Source: Flavisphingomonas formosensis (GTDB lineage Bacteria > Pseudomonadota > Alphaproteobacteria > Sphingomonadales > Sphingomonadaceae). Taken from it: a DNA stretch of 39,884 nt. Position numbers and translations under genes: made by a program. The stretch spans positions 1-39,884 of the forward strand of contig NZ_WRPK01000022.1 of the NCBI RefSeq assembly GCF_009755815.1, written 5' to 3'. Within the stretch, counting starts at the first letter, position 1. The number at the start of each line of letters is the position of its first letter. The notes under the pieces are model-generated. The model was not told where the DNA came from, searched no databases, and saw only the letters and a program-made list of their open reading frames with translations. This document shows positions 15,770 through 24,088 of this stretch, piece after piece.

Positions 15770-16971
15770 GCGGGCCCTCCGAGGCGCTTCGTATCGCGCT
15801 CGATCATCTCCTCACGCCCGTGATGCACGCCTAGCTGGGTGCGATCGAATGGGCCCAGTTCGTCCCAGGACCCTTCGGGCCGCAGGATCAGCATCGGATC
15901 CGCATCGATGGTGATCGCATTGGGAAGTGGATCGAGCTCCAGGCAGACTTCGCGATACTCCACGTCGGCGAACCGAAAGGAGGGGCGCCCGTCGATCAGC
16001 TTGCCGCCGAACATCTTCCACAGCGGGAAGAGGTCGAAGCGGGAATGGCCCAGGATGCGATGAAAGCCTTTGCGACGGCAATGCCGAATCGTTTCGCGCG
16101 CGAGGCGCGATGCCAGCCGCGTGTGGCGGAATTCCTTCCGAACCGCCACCCGTTCCAGCTTCGCGAAACTGCCGAAATAGCGGATGCGGGCACATCCCGC
16201 CGGTTGTCCGTCGACGAGACCGAGCAGCTGGGTCGCGCAGAAATCGTTGCCGTCATATTCTTCGTCATATTGGGCGTGTTGTTCCGCAACATAGGTGGCC
16301 GTGCGGACAGCGAAGATCTTCGCCATATCTTCGAAGGTGCGGGCGTGTACGATGTCGATGCGCTCGGTCGTGCGCCGCCGCTCCGGCGGCAGAATCAGCA
16401 ACCACGCAGGCGCGTTGGGATAGAGGCCGCGCGCCGATATGAAGCCGAGCTCGTCGTGCATGCGCCGGGAAGCGTCGTTGATCGCGCGCGAAAAAAGCGG
16501 GATGCCGCGGTCGCAGCAGATCTTCGCCGCCTCGGCGATCATCGCGACCCCGGCGGGCTTCTGTCCGCGCGCCAGCAGCAGCCAGAGATAGATGGCTTCG
16601 GGCGTTTCCCCTGGATGGCTCAGCCAGAGCATATCGGGTTGAAGCCCGTTGAACTGCCCGTCCACCATCGCGGCGGCGCCCGCCGCATTGAGCGTCAGAT
16701 AGGCCAGCATCGGACATTGCTCCAGCGTGGCGTGCCGCCGAACGATGCGGAACCCGTCCGGCTGGCGATGCCAGGCCGCAGCGACCGTCTGTTCATTGGC
16801 GACGGTGATCGTCTGCCGTGCGAAGCGCAGCGCAGCCAGGCTTTCCTCGAGGGATGCGTAACAGATGTCGTTCGGGGTGATGCCGGACGCTTCGATCCAG
16901 GGCATAAAAGCCATCGGCGCTTCATCGTCGCTGATTATGTGGCTGACCCGTGTAGTTGCCTCTGTTTTCAT
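15766..16971 (-). CDS. tandem GNAT-type acetyltransferase-like protein
   Basis: The 401-residue protein seems to hold two GNAT folds. The C-terminal one (about 205-345) is clear: FAVRTATYVAEQHAQYDEEY, then LLGLVDGQPAGCARIRYFG, LERVAVRKEFRHTRLASRLA (acetyl-CoA-binding loop, diverged from Q/RxxGxG/A) and GHSRFDLFPLWKMFG. The N-terminal half (about 30-195) has a GNAT-like end, CCDRGIPLFSRAINDASRRM followed by HDELGF, but no good pyrophosphate loop, and may be a non-catalytic copy. GNAT enzymes move acetyl groups from acetyl-CoA to amines. The gene starts 50 bp from a divergent LysR gene and is coupled to a MarR gene through a GTGA overlap. AGAGGG lies just before the ATG. The substrate is unknown. 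Confidence 0.7.
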   Translation of the reverse strand: MKTEATTRVSHIISDDEAPMAFMPWIEASGITPNDICYASLEESLAALRFARQTITVANEQTVAAAWHRQPDGFRIVRRHATLEQCPMLAYLTLNAAGAAAMVDGQFNGLQPDMLWLSHPGETPEAIYLWLLLARGQKPAGVAMIAEAAKICCDRGIPLFSRAINDASRRMHDELGFISARGLYPNAPAWLLILPPERRRTTERIDIVHARTFEDMAKIFAVRTATYVAEQHAQYDEEYDGNDFCATQLLGLVDGQPAGCARIRYFGSFAKLERVAVRKEFRHTRLASRLARETIRHCRRKGFHRILGHSRFDLFPLWKMFGGKLIDGRPSFRFADVEYREVCLELDPLPNAITIDADPMLILRPEGSWDELGPFDRTQLGVHHGREEMIERDTKRLGGPA

Positions 16972-17021
16972 TGGCCCTCTAAGTCCTTCCCTCTATGGTT
17001 AAGACGAAAGGATTGTAGGAA

Positions 17022-18077
17022 GTGGAACGGCGGCGAGTCGCGATCAAGAATTCTGAACCGCGTGTTACTCCGGTGAACAGGTCTGTCGCGGCGCCTGCAC
17101 AGCCCCTGCAAAGCCGCGATATTCATGCGTTTTTGATCGTGGCCGAGACAGGTAGCCTGCGCCAGGCTGCCGAGCAGCTGAACATTTCGGTGAACACCGT
17201 GCGCAGCCGCATAGAGAGGCTGGAAAAGGAACGACAGGCGAGCCTTTTCACCCGTACGCGCACAGGGGCGATGCTGACGCCGGCGGGCCGGGAACTGCAG
17301 GTGATAGCCATGCGGCTGCGGACGGAGCTGTCGCTGCGGAACCGCGCCGTGGACGACAGCCTGATCGCGCCCGGTGAGCTGCGCGTTGGCGCTAGCGAAG
17401 CGATCGGCTCAACCTGGCTCACGCCGCACATATTGGATCTGCAGACACAGTTTCCGGAACTGACGATCTCGATCCAATGCGATTATGATCTGAAGCGGGA
17501 CCGCAGCCATGAACTGGATTGCGGCCTGGTTTTCTATCCTCCGGCCAATCCGGAATTGATCACCGCCAAGATCGCCACGCTGCATTTCCTGTTGTTCGCG
17601 TCCAAGCGCTATATCATGCGTAACGGCGCTCCGACCTCGCTGCACGATATGGTGCAGAACCATAAGTTCATCGAGCAGAGCGCGCCCGGCGTGAACTCGC
17701 ATTTCCTGGATCTGCTGATCGGGCTGGACCGCCCCAAGGGCTTCATGCCACTGCGCACCAACAGCAGCCTGGCCCTGTTCTGGGCGGTGGCGAACGACAT
17801 CGGCGTCGCACTGATGCCCACTTATGTGGTGGATCTCACGAACCGGCTGGTCCCGCTCGACTTGCCCGTCCAGTTCCGCTTCGACCTCTATTATTATTAT
17901 CATCCCGAAGCGCGCGATGCTCCGCCATTACGCGCAACCATCGATTGGTTGAAGCATATGTTCGATCCCGTGCGGTACCCGTGGTTCCGCGAGGATTTCG
18001 TGCATCCGCGGGACGTGGACATCCGGCGCCGCGATGGGCGTGTCGTCAATCTCTTCGCATCGATGACGGACGATTGA
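17022..18077 (+). CDS. LysR-family transcriptional regulator
   Basis: The 351-residue protein has an N-terminal extension of about 30 residues, then the LysR DNA-binding domain. DIHAFLIVAETGSLRQAAEQL leads into NISVNTVRSRIERLEKE and the wing ending TPAGREL. The effector domain follows (about 118-320, GELRVGASEAIGSTWL), and a 35-residue tail after it is longer than usual. LysR proteins are tetrameric activators that often control the divergent gene. Here that is the tandem-GNAT/MarR pair, only 50 bp away. The start is a GTG at 17022 with AAAGGA about 8 bases upstream; a GTG near 17072 is the alternative. Confidence 0.85.
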   Translation: MERRRVAIKNSEPRVTPVNRSVAAPAQPLQSRDIHAFLIVAETGSLRQAAEQLNISVNTVRSRIERLEKERQASLFTRTRTGAMLTPAGRELQVIAMRLRTELSLRNRAVDDSLIAPGELRVGASEAIGSTWLTPHILDLQTQFPELTISIQCDYDLKRDRSHELDCGLVFYPPANPELITAKIATLHFLLFASKRYIMRNGAPTSLHDMVQNHKFIEQSAPGVNSHFLDLLIGLDRPKGFMPLRTNSSLALFWAVANDIGVALMPTYVVDLTNRLVPLDLPVQFRFDLYYYYHPEARDAPPLRATIDWLKHMFDPVRYPWFREDFVHPRDVDIRRRDGRVVNLFASMTDD

Positions 18078-18098
18078 GGCGACGGAGCGCCACTCGGC

Positions 18099-18407
18099 TC
18101 AGACGAAGCGGGGGATCGGTCCAGGATGCGGCGTCATCCGATCACGCAGATCGAACGCCACCTCGTCGATGTAGCACCAGCCCCAGCCTTCCGGCGGATC
18201 ATAACCCTCGATCACGGGGTGGCCTGTGGCATGGTAATGCGCCGTGGCATGCCGATTCGGCGAATCGTCACAACAGCCGACATGTCCGCAGACCCGGCAA
18301 AGCCGCAGATGCACCCAGGGCGATCCGATCTTCAGACATTCCTCGCATCCCGCGGCGCTGGGCGTCACGTCGGCAACATCGGCGACATGGGGGCAGGCAT
18401 CCGTCAT
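18099..18407 (-). CDS. UBP-type zinc-finger protein
   Basis: The 102-residue protein is essentially one ZnF-UBP domain. It has an early Cys-His pair (DACPHVADV), CEECLK, LRLCRVCGHVGCCD and NRHATAHYHATGHPVIEG, and ends with the GWGWCYIDEVAF strand. The order and spacing of Cys and His residues match the ubiquitin-specific-protease zinc finger, which in eukaryotes binds the free C-terminus of ubiquitin. Bacterial single-domain versions are widespread and their ligand is unknown. The start at 18407 is preferred to 18416 because GAAGG lies about 9 bases before it. It converges on the LysR gene with only 21 bp between stops, and the FMN-reductase gene lies just upstream on the same strand, so the two may be co-transcribed. 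Confidence 0.85.
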   Translation of the reverse strand: MTDACPHVADVADVTPSAAGCEECLKIGSPWVHLRLCRVCGHVGCCDDSPNRHATAHYHATGHPVIEGYDPPEGWGWCYIDEVAFDLRDRMTPHPGPIPRFV

Positions 18408-18442
18408 GGCCTTCATCCTTCGCTATGATGGCAAGTGTGCGC

Positions 18443-19000
18443 TCAAGCGCCGGTGCGGGCAATCCAGGCTTCGAACGCGTGCAGGAATTGGGTCAGGAAC
18501 TGGCGCGTCTTTTCCTCCGCGATCGCGCCATCCTCATCGAACAGTGCATCCGAATGCGCCAGATAGATTTCCGGCTGCTGCAGGGTCGGCATGTTGAGGA
18601 AGACGAGCGACTGACGGACGGCATGGTTCGCGCCGAAGCCGCCCATCGCGCCCGGAGACTGGCTGACGACCGCGGCCGGTTTGCGACTGAACACGCTCTG
18701 CCCATAGGGGCGCGAGCCGACGTCGATCGCATTCTTCAACGGAGCGGGGATCGAGCGATTATATTCCGGCGTCACGAACAGCACTGCGTCCGCGGCGCGC
18801 ACGGCATCGCGGAACAGCGTATAGGCTTCGGGCGGATCGTCATCGAGATCGGCGTCATATAGCGGCAGGTCCCGGATCGAAACGATGTCGAGCGTCAGCG
18901 ATGCCGGTGCCAATGCGGCGAGCGCGCGAGCAAGCAAGCTGCTATATCCATCCCTGCGCAGGCTTCCGACCATCACTGCCACGCGTTTGCCTTCGCTCAC
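18443..19000 (-). CDS. NAD(P)H-dependent FMN reductase (flavodoxin-like)
   Basis: The 185-residue protein has the flavodoxin-like fold of the ChrR/YieF/AzoR-related group. VAVMVGSLRRDGYSSLLARA forms the FMN-phosphate loop, DAVLFVTPEYNRSIPAPLKN the isoalloxazine-binding loop, and VGSRPYGQSVFSRKPAAVVS the active-site region. These soluble enzymes reduce quinones, azo dyes, chromate or free flavin with NAD(P)H and protect against redox cycling. Start is a GTG at 19000 with GGAGA 6 bases upstream. It lies between an efflux adaptor gene, 103 bp upstream on the same strand, and the UBP-finger gene. It could be read from the efflux adaptor promoter, which would join quinone detoxification with export, but this is inference. 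Confidence 0.88.
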   Translation of the reverse strand: MSEGKRVAVMVGSLRRDGYSSLLARALAALAPASLTLDIVSIRDLPLYDADLDDDPPEAYTLFRDAVRAADAVLFVTPEYNRSIPAPLKNAIDVGSRPYGQSVFSRKPAAVVSQSPGAMGGFGANHAVRQSLVFLNMPTLQQPEIYLAHSDALFDEDGAIAEEKTRQFLTQFLHAFEAWIARTGA

Positions 19001-19103
19001 CCGACTCTCCGCCGTTCATCCGATGACAAGAAGCCTGGATGATCGATGAAAATTGGGCGCGGCGCAATCGGGCTACCATCGCCGCCGCTTCGCCAGCCGT
19101 TCC

Positions 19104-20225
19104 TCAACCACGCACGCGAACCTTCGCTGTAACCGAAAGTCCCGGCCGCAGCGTATCGGCACCGGCCTGTCCCGCACCGAAACGGATGCGCACCGGCACC
19201 CGCTGTACTATTTTCGTGAAATTGCCGGTTCCTGGTTCGAAGGGGAGCAGCGCGAAAGTCGATCCCGATCCCGGCGCGATGCTTTCCACCGTGCCCTTGA
19301 GCACATCTCCGCCTAAAGCGTCGACATCGATCGTTGCCGCCTGGCCTATACGCATTCTGCTCGTCTGCGTTTCCTTGAAATTGGCGGTTATGTAGAGCGC
19401 GTGCAGCGGCACTAGCGTCAGGAGCCGGGATCCCGGCTGAACATAGTCTCCGACGCGCACCTGCCGATTGCCGATAACCCCGTCGATTGCCGCGTAGATG
19501 ATGGTGTGGCGCTGATCCTGCCGCGCTAGGTCGAGCGCGGCCCGGGCCTGCGCAACACGTGCCTCGGCAATCTGTACCGCGGCCGCCAGACCCGGCCGTT
19601 TCGCCTGCGAGACGCCGAGGCCTTGCTGCGCGACGGATAGTTCCGCCCGCGCACGCGCGGCATCCTGTTCGGCGGTGACGGCGGCCGCGGCGAACCGGTC
19701 GGCATCGCTGCGTGCCACCGCGCCGCCGGCGACGAGCGCCTGATAGCGGCGCCGATCCGCATCCGCCCGATCGGCCTGGGCCGAGGTCGATCGGATCGTG
19801 GTCTGCGCAGCGATGACACCAGCGGAGGCGAGACGTTCTTCCGCCGCTAGGCTCACCAGGGCAGCCTTGGCAGAAGCCACGCCGGCTTCGGCATCGGCAA
19901 GATCCGCTTCGGCCGCCGAGACTTTTGCATCGAATTCCTCCGGATCGATCCGCACGAGGGGCTGACCGGCCTTCACTGCCTGATTGTCCCGCACCAGCAC
20001 GGATGCGACCAACCCGCGCACTTTCGGCGCGACGGTAGTTGCATCGGCGCCGACATAGGCGTCGTCGGTCGTTTCGACAGCGGGCGGTGTTGCGATCCAA
20101 GCCGCGCCGGCCAGTGCGATCGCCAGTGCCACACCCGACGCGACCAGCGTTCTGCGCGACGGCAATTTCAGCTTCCGACGGTGCTTCTCCTGCTCGGCCG
20201 CCGCTACGCTCGTCATCGCATCCAT
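19104..20225 (-). CDS. HlyD/EmrA-type membrane-fusion protein (efflux system 2)
   Basis: The 373-residue adaptor has a charged N-terminus (QEKHRRKLKLPSRR) and one membrane helix (about 26-44, LVASGVALAIALAGAAWIA). TTDDAYVGADATTVAPKVRG is the first lipoyl half, followed by a long alanine-rich coiled coil (about 105-235), IIYAAIDGVIGNRQVRVGDY as the second lipoyl half, and LYITANFKETQTSRMRIGQ. It is the EmrA partner for the divergent MFS pump. The start at 20225 is chosen because AAGGGGTGG precedes it; an earlier in-frame ATG at 20258 would fall inside the palindromic operator. It is transcribed away from the other three genes of the locus, sharing a 71-bp control region with them. Confidence 0.9.
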   Translation of the reverse strand: MDAMTSVAAAEQEKHRRKLKLPSRRTLVASGVALAIALAGAAWIATPPAVETTDDAYVGADATTVAPKVRGLVASVLVRDNQAVKAGQPLVRIDPEEFDAKVSAAEADLADAEAGVASAKAALVSLAAEERLASAGVIAAQTTIRSTSAQADRADADRRRYQALVAGGAVARSDADRFAAAAVTAEQDAARARAELSVAQQGLGVSQAKRPGLAAAVQIAEARVAQARAALDLARQDQRHTIIYAAIDGVIGNRQVRVGDYVQPGSRLLTLVPLHALYITANFKETQTSRMRIGQAATIDVDALGGDVLKGTVESIAPGSGSTFALLPFEPGTGNFTKIVQRVPVRIRFGAGQAGADTLRPGLSVTAKVRVRG

Positions 20226-20247
20226 GAAACCACCCCTTGCGCGAATG

Positions 20248-20279
20248 ATATGACACATATAATATTATAGGTATCATAT
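20248..20279. promoter_or_regulatory. 32-bp AT-rich palindrome, probable TetR operator with overlapping promoters
   Basis: The core TATAATATTATA (20258-20269) is a perfect palindrome. Symmetry continues outward to 20248-20279 with only two mismatched pairs (54/73 and 57/70). It lies between the divergent adaptor (start 20225) and MFS (start 20297) genes. The core offers a TATAAT -10 hexamer on both strands, with an imperfect TTGCGC -35 for the plus strand at 20237. A dimeric repressor bound here would block both promoters. The tetR gene at 23347 in the same locus is the obvious candidate. Confidence 0.7.
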
Positions 20280-20296
20280 AACAAGAGGCCATGCTC

Positions 20297-21880
20297 ATGG
20301 CGATCGTCGTGCCGATGGCGTCCAATCCTTCCGAGTGGACGACACAGCGCAAATTCCTGGTCTTCGGCATATTGGCGTTCGGCCAGTTCATGGCGCTGCT
20401 CGACATCCAGATAGTCGCGGCATCGCTCAACGACGTGCAGGCGGGCCTCTCCGCGGGGCCGGACGAGGTGAGCTGGGTTCAGACCGCCTATCTGATGGCG
20501 GAACTGGTGATGATCCCTTTTTCGGCCTTCCTCGGCCAGGCCATGTCGACGCGCTGGCTCTTCGCCGCGTCGGCGGGCCTGTTCACCCTTTCCAGCATCG
20601 CCTGCGGCCTCGCCTGGAACATCGAATCCATGGCCACCTTCCGAGCCATCCAGGGTTTCGTCGGCGGCGCGATGGTGCCCAGCGTTTTCGCGGTCGGCTT
20701 CACCTTGTTCGAGGGCAAGCAGCGCGCGCTGATTCCGGCGATCCTCGGCATGGTGTCCGTGCTGGCGCCGACATTGGGGCCGACCGTCGGCGGTATCATC
20801 ACCGAAGCGTTGGACTGGCGCTGGATCTTCTTCATCAACGTCGTCCCTGGTGTCGCGGTGACGGTGCTGACCATATTTTTCGTCCGGGTCGATAGTGCGG
20901 ATCCCGAGATGTTCGGCCGGATCGACTGGTCGCATCTGCTGGCGATGGCGGTGGCGCTCGGGGGGCTCGAATATGTGCTGGAGGAAGGGCCGCGCAAGGA
21001 TTGGTTCGGCGATCCGACGATATTAATGGCGGCTTGGTTCTCGCTGGTGGCCTTTGGCCTGTTCCTCGAACGCTCCTTCTTCTCGAGGAATCCGATCGTG
21101 CGGCTCACGCCTTTCCGCAATCCTACCTACGCCTTCGCCTGCCTGTTCAATCTGGTGATCGGCTTCGGCATCTATTCGTCCACCTATCTGCTGCCCGTCT
21201 TCCTCGGCCGGGTACGGGATTTCGACAGCCTGCAGATCGGCACGACGGTGTTCATCGTCGGCGCGGGCCAGTTCGTCAGCACGATCATCGCCGCGCGCGC
21301 ATCGCAATCGGTGGACCAGCGCCTGCTGATCACCATCGGCCTGATCGGTTTCGCCACCAGCATGTGGATGACGTCCTATCTGGGCGCAGACTGGGGCTTC
21401 GGGGAGCTTTTCTGGCCCCAGGTGGTCCGTGGCCTCTTCGTCATGCTCTGCATCGTGCCGTCGGTGAACATGGCCCTATCGGGCTTTCAGGGGCCTGAGC
21501 TGCGCTACGCCTCGGGGTTGTTCAATCTGATGCGAAACCTCGGCGGCGCGATCGGCATCGCCACGGTCAACACCTGGCTGCAGGACAATGCCCGTATCCA
21601 GGCGTCGCGCTTCGGCGAGGCGCTGGCGGGATCGGGCCGTACCGCGCAGGATATGACCGCCGATCTGGCCCATCGCCTCGGTGCCCTCACACCCGATCCC
21701 GACCGGGCGCTGCTGATGGCCAAGGGACTGCTCGCCCGCATCGTTGGCCGGCAAGCGCTCGTGATCGCGTTCGACGACGTCTTCCGGCTGATGGCGTGGA
21801 TCTTTTTCGCCGCGCTGCTGATGGTGCCTTTCTGCCGTCCGCCTCGCGGCCCCCGTCCTTCGCCCGCCGATGCCCATTAG
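20297..21880 (+). CDS. MFS efflux permease, EmrB/QacA (DHA2) type (efflux system 2)
   Basis: The 527-residue, 14-helix inner-membrane pump has the DHA2 landmarks: FMALLDIQIVAASLNDVQ in TM1 (the L-D-x-x-I-V-x-x-[AS]-L motif) and EVSWVQTAYLMAELVMIPFS in TM2. Next come a motif-A region GQAMSTRWLF, RAIQGFVGGAMVPS for motif B and GPTVGGIITEALDWRWIFFI for motif C, the antiporter signature. It expels hydrophobic toxicants using the proton gradient, together with the divergent adaptor and the downstream channel. The ATG at 20297 fits an AGAGG ribosome site 8 bases upstream better than the ATG at 20291. It is first of an MFS-channel-TetR operon with 11- and 9-bp gaps. Confidence 0.92.
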   Translation: MAIVVPMASNPSEWTTQRKFLVFGILAFGQFMALLDIQIVAASLNDVQAGLSAGPDEVSWVQTAYLMAELVMIPFSAFLGQAMSTRWLFAASAGLFTLSSIACGLAWNIESMATFRAIQGFVGGAMVPSVFAVGFTLFEGKQRALIPAILGMVSVLAPTLGPTVGGIITEALDWRWIFFINVVPGVAVTVLTIFFVRVDSADPEMFGRIDWSHLLAMAVALGGLEYVLEEGPRKDWFGDPTILMAAWFSLVAFGLFLERSFFSRNPIVRLTPFRNPTYAFACLFNLVIGFGIYSSTYLLPVFLGRVRDFDSLQIGTTVFIVGAGQFVSTIIAARASQSVDQRLLITIGLIGFATSMWMTSYLGADWGFGELFWPQVVRGLFVMLCIVPSVNMALSGFQGPELRYASGLFNLMRNLGGAIGIATVNTWLQDNARIQASRFGEALAGSGRTAQDMTADLAHRLGALTPDPDRALLMAKGLLARIVGRQALVIAFDDVFRLMAWIFFAALLMVPFCRPPRGPRPSPADAH

Positions 21881-21891
21881 GGGGAGCCGCC

Positions 21892-23337
21892 ATGCGCCTG
21901 TCTTCGATCCTGCTCGCTGCCACGGCCCTGACCGGTTGTACGGTCGGGCCCGATTATCATCGTCCCACCGTGGCACTTACACCGCATTTCCTATCCGCCG
22001 ACGCGATCGACACCCGCGGGGTGGATGCGGATTGGTGGCGGGGTTTCGATGATCCGATCCTCGTGGGCCTGGTCGACAAGGCGATCGTCGGGAATACCGA
22101 TCTCGCCCAGGCTCTTGCCCGGATCGAGCAGTCGCGTGCGGCGGCGCGCGGGGCAGGGGCGGCGCTGCTACCGTCGATCGATGGCACCGGCAGCGCCGGT
22201 ACGGCCAGCCAGTCGCGCGAGACGCCGGTGGGCAAGGTAACACAAATTCTCGGCCTGCCGCGCGGCTATGACGAATATGCGGTGGGTGCGGAGGCATCCT
22301 GGGAGATCGATCTATTCGGCGGCCTGCGGCGCGGGCGCGAGGCAGCGCGCGCCGATCTTGCCGCCAGCCGCGCGGATGCGGGTGCGGTCACGATCGCGGT
22401 CGCGGCCGAGACGGCCGATGCCTATCTCGCGCTCCGCGCTCTTCAGGCGCGTCTCGTCGTCGCGGAGGATCAGGAACGGACGGAGCAGGCTCTCGTCGAT
22501 CTGGTGCGGCAGCGTTTCGATCAGGGCTTGTCCGCCGAGCGCGAGCTCAACCGCGCCACCGCCGAACTGGAATCGGTGCGTGCCGCCAAGGCGCCGTTGC
22601 GCGCGGCGATTGCGGCCGAGCTCAACCGTCTCGACGTGTTGGTCGGCGAGCAGCCGGGCAGCAACCGCGCCTTATTGGGCGATGTCCACCCGATCCCCGT
22701 GGCTCCGCAACCGGCCGGCAGTGCGGCGCCTGCCGATCTGCTCCGGCGCAGGCCCGACGTGGTTGCTGCCGAACGGCGGCTGGCGGCGAGCAACGCCCGT
22801 ATCGGCGTCGCGGTTGCGGACTATTATCCGCACATATCGCTCTCCGGCCTTGTCGGCGTCGCCAGCCTCGGGGCGTCGAACCTGTTTACCGGCGGGGCCG
22901 TGCAGGCTTCAGGGACGGCAGGATTGCGCTGGCGCCTGTTCGATTTCGGCCGGGTGGATGCCGGGGTCGCCTCCGCCCGCGGGCGTGAGGCCGAGGCGCT
23001 GGCGGCATGGCGCGGCTCCGTCTTGCGGGCTGCCGAAGATGTCGAGACGGCGCTCTCCCGTCTTGCCGAAGCGCGGACGGAACGCGATCGGCGTACTCGC
23101 CAACTCGCTGCGCTCACCACCGCGCGTGATCAGACGGAGCTGGCCTATCGGGGCGGCGTTGCGGCGCTCATCGACGTGCTCGATGCAGATCGGGAGCGGC
23201 TGGCGGCGGCCGATCGGCTGGCAAGCGTGCGTGCGGACGAGGCGCGTGCTGCCGTCGCTGCCTATCGAGCGCTCGGCGGCGGATGGCAGCCGGAGACGAC
23301 GGGCCGCTTGGCATCTGCGGACCCACGCTCCAAGTAG
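21892..23337 (+). CDS. NodT-family outer-membrane efflux lipoprotein (efflux system 2)
   Basis: The 481-residue channel starts MRLSSILLAATALTGC, a clean lipobox (LTGC, Cys16), then TVGPDYHRP as in OprM/NodT proteins. Outer-membrane-factor repeats follow, with ASWEIDLFGGLRRGREAARA in the first, and PADLLRRRPDVVAAERRL and LRWRLFDFGRVDAGVASARG in the second. It forms the outer-membrane duct of the pump. AGGGGGAG sits right after the MFS stop codon and 5 bases before this ATG, which fixes the start; an in-frame ATG at 21796 within the MFS gene is rejected. It is related to the channel of efflux system 1 but clearly diverged from it. Confidence 0.92.
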   Translation: MRLSSILLAATALTGCTVGPDYHRPTVALTPHFLSADAIDTRGVDADWWRGFDDPILVGLVDKAIVGNTDLAQALARIEQSRAAARGAGAALLPSIDGTGSAGTASQSRETPVGKVTQILGLPRGYDEYAVGAEASWEIDLFGGLRRGREAARADLAASRADAGAVTIAVAAETADAYLALRALQARLVVAEDQERTEQALVDLVRQRFDQGLSAERELNRATAELESVRAAKAPLRAAIAAELNRLDVLVGEQPGSNRALLGDVHPIPVAPQPAGSAAPADLLRRRPDVVAAERRLAASNARIGVAVADYYPHISLSGLVGVASLGASNLFTGGAVQASGTAGLRWRLFDFGRVDAGVASARGREAEALAAWRGSVLRAAEDVETALSRLAEARTERDRRTRQLAALTTARDQTELAYRGGVAALIDVLDADRERLAAADRLASVRADEARAAVAAYRALGGGWQPETTGRLASADPRSK

Positions 23338-23346
23338 GAGACGACG

Positions 23347-23991
23347 ATGCGATACGATAGCGAACATAAGGCGCGAACGCGGGGGAGAGTACTCGGCGAG
23401 GCAGCCCAGGCGATACGCGTCGGCGGCATTGCCGGCGTCAGCGTGGCCGAGGTGATGGGGCGGGCGGGGCTGACCCATGGCGGTTTCTATGCGCATTTCA
23501 AATCGAAGGACGATCTGATTGCCGAGGCGATTCAGTACATGTTCGAAGAGCGTTACGCGCGCTATTTCGAACAGATCGATAAGCAGGACCCGAGCGGAGC
23601 GCTCGGTGGTTTCATCGATTCCTATCTGTCGATGCGGCATCGCGATGCGCCCGACCGGGGCTGCCCGATCCCGTCTCTGTCACCCGAGGCGACCCGCATG
23701 CCCGAGGCAGCCCGCACGCGCTTCGTGGCCGGCATCACCCGGTTGATCGAAGTGTTGTCCGGTCTCGTCGATCGGCTCGGCATCGGGGATGCGGAGACAG
23801 TGGCCAGTTCGGTGCTGGCCGAGCTGGTAGGTGCCATGGCTCTGGCCCGGACGGTCGAGGATCGCGATCGGGCCGAGCGTTTGCTGGACGCTTCCCGCAA
23901 TGCACTGCAACGACGGTTGGGACTGACGGCAACAGAAGCTTCTTCGGAAGTAGCTGGCGGCGAGGGCTCTGCTACCCGCGAAGCGCGCTAA
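23347..23991 (+). CDS. TetR-family repressor (efflux system 2)
   Basis: The 214-residue protein has an N-terminal helix-turn-helix (about 8-55): GIAGVSVAEVMGRAGLTHGG followed by FYAHFKSKDDLIAEA, the canonical TetR recognition helix and its trailing FYxHFxSKxxL. The ligand domain includes DAPDRGCPIPSLSPEATRM, where the Gly-Cys-Pro is typical of the NemR/AcuR-like subgroup, some of which sense electrophiles through cysteine. Whether this cysteine is a sensor is inference. It sits 9 bp after the channel gene with AGGAG 6 bases before the ATG, so it is co-transcribed with the pump it presumably represses, giving negative feedback through the palindrome at 20248-20279. Confidence 0.88.
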   Translation: MRYDSEHKARTRGRVLGEAAQAIRVGGIAGVSVAEVMGRAGLTHGGFYAHFKSKDDLIAEAIQYMFEERYARYFEQIDKQDPSGALGGFIDSYLSMRHRDAPDRGCPIPSLSPEATRMPEAARTRFVAGITRLIEVLSGLVDRLGIGDAETVASSVLAELVGAMALARTVEDRDRAERLLDASRNALQRRLGLTATEASSEVAGGEGSATREAR

Positions 23992-24054
23992 CGATACGCG
24001 CTATTGCATGCGGCGATCGTCTTACAGATGCCGCCGATACAGATCCATTCGAGA

Positions 24055-24088
24055 AGATTATACATATAGTTAGTATCTTATATAATCT
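24055..24088. repeat. AT-rich inverted repeat between convergent genes
   Basis: AGATTATA (24055-24062) and TATAATCT (24081-24088) are perfect 8-bp arms around 18 bases in an otherwise GC-rich window. The stretch shares ACATATA, GTATC and ATATAA, in the same order, with the palindrome at 20248-20281. It lies between tetR and the HAD phosphatase gene and overlaps the stop of the latter. It could be a terminator stem or a degenerate second repressor site. Confidence 0.45.

Noticed and set aside
15766..16971. Resemblance of the GNAT-like protein to LuxI-type autoinducer synthases
   Set aside because: The ATYVAEQ...EEYDGND segment is common to ordinary GNAT proteins of the YjcF/ElaA type. The conserved LuxI Arg-Trp-Glu-Asp set is not found and no LuxR gene is adjacent.
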